DNA of 64,000 nt, taken from positions 186,001 to 250,000 of the forward strand of contig NZ_JADKSO010000002.1 of the NCBI RefSeq assembly GCF_015351245.1, written 5' to 3'. Made by a program: the position numbers and the translations under genes. This DNA comes from Rathayibacter sp. VKM Ac-2879. GTDB lineage: Bacteria; Actinomycetota; Actinomycetes; Actinomycetales; Microbacteriaceae. This document shows, in pieces, positions 27,881 to 35,749 of the stretch; position 1 is the first letter of the stretch; every line of letters begins with the position of its first letter. The notes beneath the pieces were generated by a model that did no database searches, was not told the DNA's origin, and saw only the letters and a list, made by a program, of their open reading frames with translations.

Positions 27881-30067
27881 TCACGGCGTCGGCGCGGTCA
27901 TCACTGTCTCAGCGATCACCGGCGCGAGCATCGTCGAGTACTGGATCGACAGGTGCCCGGTGTCCACACGGATCGGAGTCGAACCGACGAAACCAGGGCA
28001 GCGGCCGGACTCGCAGAACCAGTCCCGGGTGTCGACATACTCGGCTGTCGTGCCCTTAAGCGCATTCTCCTCGTCGTTGATCGTCGTCACGAAGTCGGGC
28101 TGGGGCTTGGTCACACAGTCAGCCGGTGAGCCGAAGTTGGTGGCGCACTCGCGCATCTGCTTTCCGTCGGGAGGAGACGACAGCACGATGATGCGCCCCG
28201 TGTTCGCGGCGATGCCGTCGACCGTGCGACGCAGACCGTCGGCGAGCTCCTCAGCGTGGTCCTTCGGGGAGCCCTTGGACTCCATACGGTAGATGGTTGG
28301 CTGGGACTGCGCGATGATCGTCAGCTCCGGCTTGATCTCGGCAATGCGCTCCTGGCGCCACTCGTGCGCGGTGTCACACTCGGGGAAGGCCGAGCCGGAC
28401 GTGTGCTTGACACTCACCCAGGAGGCTGGGCACTCGCCGCGCGTCATCGGGTGGATGCGGTACCCGAGCGGCTCAAGGGCTGCCTTGATGCCGGGAGTCC
28501 ACGCGATGCCGTACGAGTCGCCGAGCACCACGACGTCGAGACCGGTGTCGGTGGGGCCGCTCTCGCAGTCGATGCTCTGCTGCGTGCTCGAGATGTTCAG
28601 GCAGTCCGATGTCGTGACGGTGGCGAAGAGCTCCTCGGTGCTGATGTCCCCGATCGCCGGATCGAATGTCGGGAATGCTTTGAGCGCGAGCGCCTGCTCG
28701 ATCTGAGATGCGAGCGTCGCCGCGGCGGTCACTGGCTGCGCGGAGGCACCGTCCGTCGTCGTTGGGACGGGTGCCGGGGCGATCGCGGCGGGCGGCGCGG
28801 GTGGCGGCGGAGCGAACGCGACAGCGACGATGCCACTCGTTGCGAGCGCGAGGAGCGCGACGGAGCCGTACTTGTAGCGCGGCCCGAACTCACGAGCCCA
28901 CCTCAGCCAGACTTCTCGACGCTCCGAGCGGCGGCCTGCGGTGAAGAGCGGCGACTTCTGAGCGGGCCACTCGATCAGGTGGTACGACGCGATGGAGAAG
29001 AGCAGCGTCGCGACGAACGACGAAAGGAGAAGCCCGGCGGATCCGGCGGGGAAGAAGGAGCCGGCGAAGATCACGATCGGGAAGTGCCACAGGTACAACG
29101 AGTACGAGATGTCGCCGAGGTACTTGGAGACGGGGTTCGTGAGCGGCCACAGGTAGGCCGCTTGCTGTTGTGTACCGCTGTTCGCCGCGAGTACGAGCAC
29201 CGTTGACAGGACCGGCAGGAGCGCCCACGGAGCGGGGAACGGCAGCGAGTCGTTGATCAGGAAGAGCGAGACGCCGATTCCGACGAGGCCGACCCAGGCG
29301 AGGACCGGGCGGAGGAGGGCAGGGAGCCGGGAGAGGGGCGCGACGAAGATAGCGAGGGTCGCGCCAGCGCCGAGTTCCCAGGTGCGACTGAGGGTGGAGA
29401 AGTACGCGACGGTCGGGTTCGCGGTCGACTCGTACATCGCCCACGCGAGGGACGCAACGGAGAGCGTAACGATCGCTAGGCCGACGATGAGGCGAGCGGA
29501 TGATGCGGACCGCTTGGCGACTTTCACGATCAGCCACAGGATCAGCAGCATCAGCCACGGCCAGACAAAGTAGTACTGCTCCTCCACGGACAGCGACCAG
29601 AAGTGCTGCAGCGGGGAGACCGCACCGCCGTCGCTGAAGTAGTCGGTGCCTGCGGCGGCAAAACGCCAGTTCGCGGTGAAGAAGAATGCGAAGACGGCGT
29701 CGAGGCTAATGCTCTGGAACTGGCGCTGTCCGTAGAGGGCCGCGGAAGCCGCGATGGTCGCGACGAGGACGACGGTCGCCGCGGGCACGATGCGCTTGAC
29801 GCGGCGGGCGTAGAACCCGGAGAAGGAGATGTGCGATGTGCGATCCCATTCGCGGATCAGCAGCCCGGTGATGAGGAAGCCGGAGATGACGAAGAAGATA
29901 TCGACGCCGACAAAGCCGCCGGACGGCCAGCCGGCGATGTGATCGAGGATCACGACGATGACCGCGAGGGCACGTAGGCCCTGGATGTCCAGGCGGCCTG
30001 GCTTCCCGGCAGCTGCCGATCGTCGGCGGACGCGTCTCATCCTGCGCAAGACAGAGCTCTTACCCAC
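27881..30067 (-). CDS. acyltransferase 3 family protein with C-terminal SGNH domain (OafA/YrhL type)
   Basis: This 728-residue membrane protein consists of an acyltransferase-3 domain (about residues 25-370) with some ten or more membrane segments, the conserved motif LDIQGLRALAVIVVILDHI with catalytic-type His, SGFLITGLLIREW and FWSLSVEEQYY, followed by a helix and Ala/Pro-rich linker and an extracytoplasmic SGNH hydrolase-like domain (GDS in VVLGDSYGIAWTP, and DTGH near the C terminus). Such fusions move acetyl groups across the membrane and onto surface polysaccharide or peptidoglycan. The GTG start at 30067 lies in an insert that splits a GNAT gene, so it was acquired horizontally and may alter surface antigens or phage receptors. 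Confidence 0.9.
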   Translation of the reverse strand: MGKSSVLRRMRRVRRRSAAAGKPGRLDIQGLRALAVIVVILDHIAGWPSGGFVGVDIFFVISGFLITGLLIREWDRTSHISFSGFYARRVKRIVPAATVVLVATIAASAALYGQRQFQSISLDAVFAFFFTANWRFAAAGTDYFSDGGAVSPLQHFWSLSVEEQYYFVWPWLMLLILWLIVKVAKRSASSARLIVGLAIVTLSVASLAWAMYESTANPTVAYFSTLSRTWELGAGATLAIFVAPLSRLPALLRPVLAWVGLVGIGVSLFLINDSLPFPAPWALLPVLSTVLVLAANSGTQQQAAYLWPLTNPVSKYLGDISYSLYLWHFPIVIFAGSFFPAGSAGLLLSSFVATLLFSIASYHLIEWPAQKSPLFTAGRRSERREVWLRWAREFGPRYKYGSVALLALATSGIVAVAFAPPPPAPPAAIAPAPVPTTTDGASAQPVTAAATLASQIEQALALKAFPTFDPAIGDISTEELFATVTTSDCLNISSTQQSIDCESGPTDTGLDVVVLGDSYGIAWTPGIKAALEPLGYRIHPMTRGECPASWVSVKHTSGSAFPECDTAHEWRQERIAEIKPELTIIAQSQPTIYRMESKGSPKDHAEELADGLRRTVDGIAANTGRIIVLSSPPDGKQMRECATNFGSPADCVTKPQPDFVTTINDEENALKGTTAEYVDTRDWFCESGRCPGFVGSTPIRVDTGHLSIQYSTMLAPVIAETVMTAPTP

Positions 30068-30183
30068 GTGCGGTTCCTCTCAGCGATCCACCTGGAAGAT
30101 TCAGGAAGAAGTCGGGAGATTCTTGCCATGCCCGTATTTCCGGGAAGGACGAATTTCCCTTCCTCTCCCGCGAACGGGGGGGC

Positions 30184-30321
30184 TCAGTTGGTCGATCTCG
30201 AGGTAGTTCCAGACAGACGCGAAGGGAGGAGTGACGCCAGCAGCTCGTCGGGGACCACTGTGGTGGGCTCGAGCTCGCGGCGCGCTCGCACGGCGTTGAG
30301 GTCCGTTTCCCTGCTCGTCAT
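30184..30321 (-). other. unassigned 45-codon ORF in the island gap
   Basis: The 310 bases between the acyltransferase start (30067) and the GNAT remnant (30378) hold one short open frame that reads MTSRETDLNAVRARRELEPT and onward with actinobacterial codon bias. It has a weak ribosome site and no family I recognise. It may be the tail of a lost gene or non-coding. Nothing else is visible in this gap apart from the acyltransferase upstream region. Confidence 0.25.
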
Positions 30322-30377
30322 CCCCGCGACCGGATCACACAGTCCCTGGCGGGACGAGTGGTCGAACCTCGCCGAGT

Positions 30378-30407
30378 AACGTCGCGGAGCGTAAGGCTCT
30401 GGTGCGC
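30378..30407 (+). repeat. 30-bp direct repeat, right copy
   Basis: The right copy of the repeat at 27644-27673, with one mismatch. GNAT coding similarity resumes exactly here, so the 2,704 bases between the copies are the inserted segment. Confidence 0.9.
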
Positions 30408-30495
30408 GCCGGCTTCATCGAGGAGGGGGTGCTGCGGCGGGGCGGGCCGCTGGCACGACCCGGTGCTCGCCTCCCGGGTCCGCGACGGCGTCTAG
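30378..30495 (+). pseudogene. GNAT acetyltransferase, C-terminal fragment
   Basis: Reads NVAERKALVRAGFIEEGVLRRG in one frame and then, after a frameshift near 30440, RWHDPVLASRVRDGV and a TAG stop at 30493-30495 in another. Together these form the expected C-terminal end of a RimJ/RimL-type acetyltransferase whose front part is at 27331-27673. The frameshift shows the gene was already decaying or decayed after the split. Confidence 0.8.
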
Positions 30496-30519
30496 CGGGG
30501 ACGCCTCGGCACGTCCGCC

Positions 30520-30720
30520 TCAGTGCGACTTCTTCAGCCGCAGTTTCGCGGCGCGCTCTGTCAGGACCGAGAGGTAGTCCTGCACAGGACGGCCGGCGAG
30601 CGCGTCGAGTTCGGTACGCACGGTCGACTCGACCTCGGCCGCCGAGCGGTCGGGGAAACGCTGTCGCAGCCGCCCCGAGACTTCGGAGACGATCTCGTCG
30701 AGGTTCACTTCGGTGGCCAT
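30520..30720 (-). CDS. small three-helix-type protein (DUF3562-like)
   Basis: This 66-residue charged, all-alpha protein begins MATEVNLDEIVSEVSGRLRQ and continues with FPDRSAAEVESTVRTELDAL; it ends in a Lys-rich tail. The pattern fits the three-helix bundle dimerisation domain proteins (DUF3562) found widely in actinobacteria, whose function is unknown. The ATG at 30720 is the natural start; codons upstream lack a ribosome site. It marks the return to core sequence after the island. Confidence 0.65.
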   Translation of the reverse strand: MATEVNLDEIVSEVSGRLRQRFPDRSAAEVESTVRTELDALAGRPVQDYLSVLTERAAKLRLKKSH

Positions 30721-30973
30721 GCGCCGATCTTGCACGCCTTCGGTGAACAGAAGGTGCGCCTGCGGATGGGGATTCGCTCGACGCCCGCGGCCACTGACTG
30801 CGGATCCGCGCAGACCAGTTCAGGCCACGATGGGGGGCGCGGCGCGAACTCCTTTGTCCGTACGGTTGAGCCGGACGCGACGGGGCGCCCATCGCAGAGC
30901 AGGAACGACCCCGCGGCGCCGAGCGGAGTCCCGTATCGGACTGTGTGCAGGTCGATGAGAAGAAGGACCGCAC

Positions 30974-31393
30974 ATGGATCGCATCGAGCTGGCCGCGAGT
31001 CTGCATGCGTTGGCGCGAGAGACCCTGTCGGACGCGGTCACGCGCGCCGTCAACCGTGGCGAGCTGCGGGTGTCGCCGCTGCCCGTCCGCTCCGTCATGC
31101 ACGAGGTCGTCCGGCGTTCCGGCGGCCGACGACGGTCGAGCGACGACATCGTCGAGACCGCAGGCGTCAACGCGTGGTCGTTGGACGACTCGACCGCGGT
31201 GGCCCTGGCACGCGGTGGCCTCCTCCTCCGTAATCCTGCCGATGGAGTGTTCTCGGCACCCAGCGTGGCCGAGCTGGCCGACGCCCGCGACGAGCAGACG
31301 CTGGCCGATTACCTCTCGCGGTCCGAGGAGCTCATCGCGAAAGTGCTCAACGGGCGCACGGACAGCGGCCCCCGACGCTCGGTCGAGCGCTAG
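30974..31393 (+). CDS. conserved-looking hypothetical protein
   Basis: This 139-residue soluble protein, mostly helical, starts MDRIELAASLHALARETLSD and has a basic patch SGGRRRSSDD near residue 50 and an acidic C-terminal half. I do not recognise the family. It has a good ribosome site (GAAGAAGGA, about 11 bases before the ATG) and GC-rich third positions consistent with a real gene. It is upstream of the LON-domain gene on the same strand with a 61-base gap. Confidence 0.6.
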   Translation: MDRIELAASLHALARETLSDAVTRAVNRGELRVSPLPVRSVMHEVVRRSGGRRRSSDDIVETAGVNAWSLDDSTAVALARGGLLLRNPADGVFSAPSVAELADARDEQTLADYLSRSEELIAKVLNGRTDSGPRRSVER

Positions 31394-31454
31394 CACGTCG
31401 GAGCCACCGACGCCCGTACTGGCCGCGGCGACGCGGACGTGATTGCCTGGACCC

Positions 31455-32066
31455 GTGCCTGACCTCCCGATGTTCCCGCTCGGCTCCGTGCTGCTCCCGC
31501 ACATGCCGCTTCCGCTACGGCTGTTCGAGCCGCGGTACCTGCGGATGCTCGGCGACATCCTCGAGGACGACACGGCGACCTTCGGTGTCGTGCTCATCGA
31601 ACGCGGCCAGGAGGTGGGCGGGGGCGACGAGCGCTTCGCCGTCGGCACCCGCGCGCGCATCCTCACCATCGACGGCGGCGAGGCGTTCGTGACACTCGAC
31701 TCGGTCGGCGAGGAGCGGTTCGAGGTGGTGCGCTGGTACGAAGACGACCCGTACCCGCACGCTGACGTGCGCCCGCTACCGGCGCTCGAGTGGGAGCCGC
31801 GACTCGCGACGTCGCTGTCCGCGGCGGAGGCGGCGGTGCGCACGGCCCTCGCGGTGGCGAGCGAGTTCGTCGAGCAGCGCTACGGCGCGGTCGTCGAGGT
31901 GGCGGAGGACGAGGAGATGCGGGCCTGGCAGCTGGCGGGAGTCGCGCCGGTCACCGAGCTCGATCGTCTGGCCTTCTTGCGCAGCTCCTCGATGGAGGAG
32001 TTGCTTGAGGCGGTCCGCGCGCGCTCGGCCGAGGCGACAGAGTCGTTCCGGGCCGGCTGGGCCTGA
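31455..32066 (+). CDS. LON peptidase substrate-binding domain-containing protein
   Basis: This 203-residue protein consists of the LON N-terminal domain only, with the hallmark FPLGSVLLPHMPLPLRLFEP and RYLRML at the start and alternating beta segments (FGVVLIERG, GTRARILTI) followed by a helical bundle. It lacks the AAA+ and protease domains of Lon, as is usual for stand-alone LON-domain proteins of unknown function. GTG 31455 (MPDLPMFPLG) is preferred; TTG at 31443 is an alternative. It converges on the following gene with an 8-base gap. Confidence 0.88.
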   Translation: MPDLPMFPLGSVLLPHMPLPLRLFEPRYLRMLGDILEDDTATFGVVLIERGQEVGGGDERFAVGTRARILTIDGGEAFVTLDSVGEERFEVVRWYEDDPYPHADVRPLPALEWEPRLATSLSAAEAAVRTALAVASEFVEQRYGAVVEVAEDEEMRAWQLAGVAPVTELDRLAFLRSSSMEELLEAVRARSAEATESFRAGWA

Positions 32067-32073
32067 CTCCCGC

Positions 32074-32700
32074 TCATCCCTCGAGCGTGACTCCGCGCTC
32101 TTCGGCGAGCCGCGCGAGGTCGTCAACGACGACGAGTGCCATCCGCACGGAGCGGTCGCGACGGTACTCCTCGTCGTCGGCGTCGAGGCGAGGCGTGCGG
32201 TCGAGTGTCTCTTCTATCGAACTCGCGAGCTCCCGCCAGGCGTCCTGTCGAGCCTCGTCGACGAGCGCCGCGAGGTACTCCTCGTCGCGGGCCCACTCGC
32301 GCAGCGACTCCGCGACGAGGAGCGAGAGCTGCTCGCGGTGGTCCAGGTTGTCGACGTCGGCCGAGCGGTAGTCGTGCACGTGGTCGGAGCGACCGCCGAC
32401 GCTGGTGACGTCGGCTGCGATCGTCCGGAGGCGGTGGGCAGCCGCCTCCGACTCGGCCGCCAGCTTCTCGAGCTCGGCCGCCGCGACGATCGAGTAGCGA
32501 CCGACGTCGAAGGGGACATCGGCCGTGATGCCGTCCATCAGGACGCGATTCTTCACCGCCATGCGGCTCGCGTACTTTGCGAGCATCAGGCCCTCGTCGG
32601 CCGCTTCCTCGACAGAGAGCGGCTCGCGCGAAGGGTTCTCGTCGGGGTCGTACGGCTCCATCTTGAATCTGCGCCGACGCCGGAACCACACGCGCGTCAC
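32074..32700 (-). CDS. hypothetical protein, helical and acidic
   Basis: This 208-residue soluble protein has an N-terminal basic stretch (WFRRRRRF) followed by an acidic, helix-rich body (EPLSVEEAADEGLMLAKYAS and a later REQLSLLVAESLREWARDEE). No recognisable motif or membrane segment is present. The start is GTG 32700, or GTG 32691 (MWFRRRRRF), which lies 6 bases after a TAGGTG that resembles the leaderless -10 pattern. Codon bias supports coding. Confidence 0.65.
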   Translation of the reverse strand: MTRVWFRRRRRFKMEPYDPDENPSREPLSVEEAADEGLMLAKYASRMAVKNRVLMDGITADVPFDVGRYSIVAAAELEKLAAESEAAAHRLRTIAADVTSVGGRSDHVHDYRSADVDNLDHREQLSLLVAESLREWARDEEYLAALVDEARQDAWRELASSIEETLDRTPRLDADDEEYRRDRSVRMALVVVDDLARLAEERGVTLEG

Positions 32701-33032
32701 CTACATCCTGGAGCCTGCCGCCCCGCTCGCCGGAGCACCCTTCGAGAATACCCGGCGGGCAGAAGTACTCGTCAGGGGTCGCGCCAGTCGTCTTGCTTCA
32801 GGTGCGAGCCGGCGTCCTCCGCCATGTCGAGCTGCGCGACTTGGGCACGGCGACCGTGCGATCGGATGCGGTCACGATGGCGCGGGCAGGCCTAAAGTCG
32901 CGAGGCGGCAGCCGACCCTCTGTGACCCCAGCACCGACGCGGGAGGCGCGACAGCCGTGTGACATGCCGCGACGCGTGCCGGCGGGCGTGGCGGTGCCAG
33001 CGCGTTCCTCCGGAATCGCGTTGACTGGACGG
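32701..33032 (+). other. intergenic region before the GT2 gene
   Basis: These 332 bases lie between the divergent hypothetical and GT2 genes. A TAAAGT hexamer at 32891-32896 could be a -10 element for the GT2 direction. A 17-codon minus-strand ORF (32772-32825) has no ribosome site. No RNA gene or repeat is visible. Confidence 0.4.
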
Positions 33033-33818
33033 ATGGACCACCGGCGCATCTCGGTCGTCGTCCCCGTCAAGGACGATGCCCGCCACCTCGAACGGCTGCT
33101 CGAACTCCTCCGCGACCAGTCGCTCGCTCCCTTCGAGATCGTCGTCGTCGACGACGGCAGCGCCGACGACAGCGCGGCCGTCGCACGGGCGGGCGGAGCG
33201 AGGGTGGTCGTGCACGAGGGCTCGGGGATCCCCGCGAGCACCGCGCACGGTTTCGACGTGGCCCGCGGCGAGGTGCTCGCGCGGCTCGACGCCGACTCCC
33301 TCCCCGGACCGGACTGGATCGCGCGACTCGCCGGCCATTTCGCCGATCCGGACGTGGGTGCCGTCACTGGACCGGGACGGTTCGTCGAGCTCGGGCCGAT
33401 TCCGCGCGCCGTGGCGCGGCTCGTCTACATGGACGCGTACTTCGTGCTGATGGGCTCAGCGCTCGCGAACTGGCCGCTGTTCGGCTCGAACTGCGCACTG
33501 CGGCGCTCGGCGTGGGAGGAGATCTCGGGCGAGATGCACCGCGACGACCCTTATGTGCACGACGACATCGAAATCAGCCTGCACCTCGGGCTGCGCCACC
33601 GGATCGTCCTCGACCGTCACCTCGAAGTGGGGATCTCGGCGCGCCCCTTCGGCACGGTCGCCGACATGCTGCGCCGTCTCGACCGCGCGACGCACACGCT
33701 CCGCCGCCACCCCGGGCTGGGCACTCCCGTCGAGCGCTGGAGGCACCGGGTCGGGCGGTGGCGGCGTGATCGGCTGCGGCGCGTGGCGGCCGCACGCCGC
33801 CCAGGCCGGGGGAGTTAG
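33033..33818 (+). CDS. glycosyltransferase family 2 protein
   Basis: This 261-residue GT-A inverting glycosyltransferase has the nucleotide-sugar motifs ISVVVPVKDDARHLERLLE, VVVDDGSADDSAAVARAGG and ARLDADSLPGPDWI (DxD-like), and NCALRRSAWEE before a late EDE-like HDDIEISLHLG. No membrane helix is evident, so it is probably a cytosolic enzyme acting at the membrane surface. The acceptor is unknown. The ATG at 33033 is the first start giving the family N terminus. The stop overlaps that of the convergent MFS gene by four bases. Confidence 0.88.
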   Translation: MDHRRISVVVPVKDDARHLERLLELLRDQSLAPFEIVVVDDGSADDSAAVARAGGARVVVHEGSGIPASTAHGFDVARGEVLARLDADSLPGPDWIARLAGHFADPDVGAVTGPGRFVELGPIPRAVARLVYMDAYFVLMGSALANWPLFGSNCALRRSAWEEISGEMHRDDPYVHDDIEISLHLGLRHRIVLDRHLEVGISARPFGTVADMLRRLDRATHTLRRHPGLGTPVERWRHRVGRWRRDRLRRVAAARRPGRGS

Positions 33819-35224
33819 GCGCCCGCGGGCTCCTCGCGGGGCATCGCCCCCACCGCGACGAGCATCCCGAGCGCGAGCACGGTGAGCGCGATGCACACCG
33901 CACGCGTCCCGTCGGCCAGCTCGGCCGGCGAGGGGACGCCTCCGCCCGCCTGGGCATTGACGATCGCGCCGAAGACCGCGACGGCCACCGCGCTGCCGAT
34001 GTTGCGGGCGAAGAAGTTGGTCGACGAGACCACACCGCGCTCGTTCCACGCGACGCTCGACTGCGCGCGAATCAGCGTCGGCGTCGCGACGAGCCCGAGA
34101 CCGGCGCCGATCAGCACGCAGAACGCCGCGATCGCCCACAGCGTCGAGGAGGCGCCGAGCAGGATGGTCAGCGCGGTGCCCGCGACGACGAGCCCCGAAC
34201 CGATGAAGCCGGTGTTCCGGAATCCGATCCGCAGGTAGAGCCGCCCCGAGAAGCTCGCCGCCACCGGCCAGCCGAGGGTCATCGCGGCGACGGCGAACCC
34301 CGCTCCGAGCGCCGAGCTGCCGAGGACTCCCTGCGCGAAAGTCGGGAAGTACGAGGTGATGCCGAGCGTGATCGCGCCGACGGCCACCGAGACGAGGCTC
34401 GTCGAGATCAGGACCCGTCGGGTGAGCACCCAGAGTGGCAGCACGGGCGCAGGGGCGCGGCGCTCGATCGCGATGAAGGCGGCGAACGCGGCGGCAGCTC
34501 CGACGAAGACCCCGATGCCGGCGGGTGAGAGCCACGGCCACGCGCTGCCTCCCTCGAGAAGCCCGAGGATGAGGAGTGCCGTGCCCACGGCGAGGGTCGC
34601 GGCGCCCGCGCTGTCGATCGGCTGACGCTCGCCATGGGTGGTCTCGCGGAAGTTTCGGACCAGCAGGAACGCGGCGAGCAAGCACAGCGGGATGTTGACG
34701 AGGAAGATCCCGCGCCACGCGCCGAGATCGGAGAGCACGCCTCCCAGGGTGGGCCCGACGACGGAGGAGATGCCCCAGACGCTCGCGAGGTAGCCCTGCG
34801 TCTTCGCGCGCTCGGCGACGGTGTAGATGTCGCCTGCGATCGTGATGCCCATGGGCTGGATCGCACCGGCGCCGAGCCCTTGCAGCGCGCGGAACGCGAT
34901 GAGCGCGGGCATGCTCCAGGCCAGGCCGCAGAGAAGGGAGCCGAGGAGGAACAGCGCGATCCCGAGGAGCATGATCGGCTTGCGCCCGATCATGTCGGCG
35001 AGCTTGCCGTAGAGCGGCACCGACACGGCCTGGGCGAGCAGGTAGATCGAGAACAGCCAGGGGAACTGCTCGAAGCCACCGAGGTCCTTGACGATCGAGG
35101 GCACGGCCGTCGACAGGATCGTGGCGTCGAGGGCGACCAGGGCGGTCGAGATCATGAGGGAGAGCAGGATCGGGCCGCGTGCGGAGCGCAGTCCGACGCT
35201 CGCGCGCGTGGGGGAGTCGGTCAC
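33815..35224 (-). CDS. MFS transporter, DHA2 (EmrB/QacA) family
   Basis: This 469-residue multidrug-type exporter has about 14 membrane segments. Motif A (GKLADMIGRKPIMLLGIALF) follows helix 2, and motif C-like glycines (GISSVVGPTLGGVLSD) identify an antiporter, with D1-type LISTALVALDATIL in the first helix. GTG 35224 is chosen as start because TAGCCT lies 7 bases upstream; the longer frame to 35254 adds residues with no family support. Substrates are unknown. Confidence 0.9.
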   Translation of the reverse strand: MTDSPTRASVGLRSARGPILLSLMISTALVALDATILSTAVPSIVKDLGGFEQFPWLFSIYLLAQAVSVPLYGKLADMIGRKPIMLLGIALFLLGSLLCGLAWSMPALIAFRALQGLGAGAIQPMGITIAGDIYTVAERAKTQGYLASVWGISSVVGPTLGGVLSDLGAWRGIFLVNIPLCLLAAFLLVRNFRETTHGERQPIDSAGAATLAVGTALLILGLLEGGSAWPWLSPAGIGVFVGAAAAFAAFIAIERRAPAPVLPLWVLTRRVLISTSLVSVAVGAITLGITSYFPTFAQGVLGSSALGAGFAVAAMTLGWPVAASFSGRLYLRIGFRNTGFIGSGLVVAGTALTILLGASSTLWAIAAFCVLIGAGLGLVATPTLIRAQSSVAWNERGVVSSTNFFARNIGSAVAVAVFGAIVNAQAGGGVPSPAELADGTRAVCIALTVLALGMLVAVGAMPREEPAGA

Positions 35225-35231
35225 TTGCACC

Positions 35232-35237
35232 AGGCTA
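35232..35237 (-). promoter_or_regulatory. -10 element of the MFS gene, leaderless
   Basis: On the minus strand TAGCCT is followed by 7 bases and the GTG start at 35224, with no ribosome-binding site between them. Confidence 0.5.
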
Positions 35238-35292
35238 TTCCATAGCCGATGCATGGCCGGGGTGGGGCGCGGGATGCGCTCGACGGGCTCGG

Positions 35293-35298
35293 TACACT
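35293..35298 (+). promoter_or_regulatory. -10 element of the 36-residue gene, leaderless
   Basis: TACACT is followed by 6 bases and the ATG at 35305, with no ribosome-binding site. Confidence 0.55.
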
Positions 35299-35304
35299 TG
35301 CCGC

Positions 35305-35415
35305 ATGGAACTCGTCCTCTGGCTCGTCGTCTCTGCCATCGCCGGCGTCGGCCTCGTCTCTGGAACTGCCGCGCTGATCGCTCTCACGAAGGCGCCCTGG
35401 TCGGCCGACAAGTGA
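35305..35415 (+). CDS. 36-residue single-span membrane protein
   Basis: This tiny gene encodes MELVLWLVVSAIAGVGLVSG and 16 more residues ending in TKAPWSADK: one membrane helix and a short charged tail. It is bracketed by a leaderless promoter at the correct spacing and a 10-bp hairpin terminator six bases past the stop, which together argue for a genuine monocistronic gene. I do not know its function; small proteins like this often bind to and modulate transporters, and an MFS gene diverges from it. Confidence 0.6.
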   Translation: MELVLWLVVSAIAGVGLVSGTAALIALTKAPWSADK

Positions 35416-35420
35416 CGTGC

Positions 35421-35447
35421 CGTGCGGATCACTCGTCGATCCGCACG
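35421..35447 (+). terminator. terminator of the 36-residue gene
   Basis: A 10-bp perfect stem (35421-35430 with 35438-35447) with a 7-base loop starts six bases after the stop. It overlaps the last codons of the fragment on the opposite strand. Confidence 0.65.
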
Positions 35448-35690
35448 ACGCTCCCACACGGCTCGGTCGTCGCGACGACCTCGAGCACGAAGGCTCCTCC
35501 GGTCGCGAGGTCCGTCGCCTCGAAGCGCCATCCGCCGACGCTCACCGGAGGCGTGCCGCAGGCGGGCGGGTAGGCCTCGAAGGGGGCCCACCACTCGCTC
35601 GTCCGCGTCCACACCCTCGGCCTGTCGCTGACCCGGTAGCGCGCGCCGCGCCACTGACACTTCTCGAATTCTTCGTGGTGACACTTCGAT
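35429..35690 (-). pseudogene. C-terminal fragment of a DUF6504-like protein
   Basis: The frame reads WRGARYRVSDRPRVWTRTSE, then WWAPFEAYPP and WRFEATD to a stop at 35429-35431. The WRGxRYRV...WW...WRFEA order resembles the DUF6504 pattern of actinobacterial proteins. A stop closes the frame near 35690 and there is no plausible start except an internal GTG, so the N-terminal part is missing. It lies at the edge of the rearranged 35.4-37.1 kb block. Confidence 0.5.
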
Positions 35691-35749
35691 CAACCACACA
35701 TTCACCGTTCCGAGAAGCGAGGTGGCTCGCACTGTCGGGTCGATGGGTG

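Noticed and set aside
25399-31000. Complete prophage
   Set aside because: Only an integrase C-terminal fragment is phage-like; no structural, lysis or replication genes are present.
32772-32825. 17-codon minus-strand ORF (MAEDAGSHLKQDDWRDP)
   Set aside because: There is no ribosome site or leaderless -10 at the right distance, and nothing supports translation.
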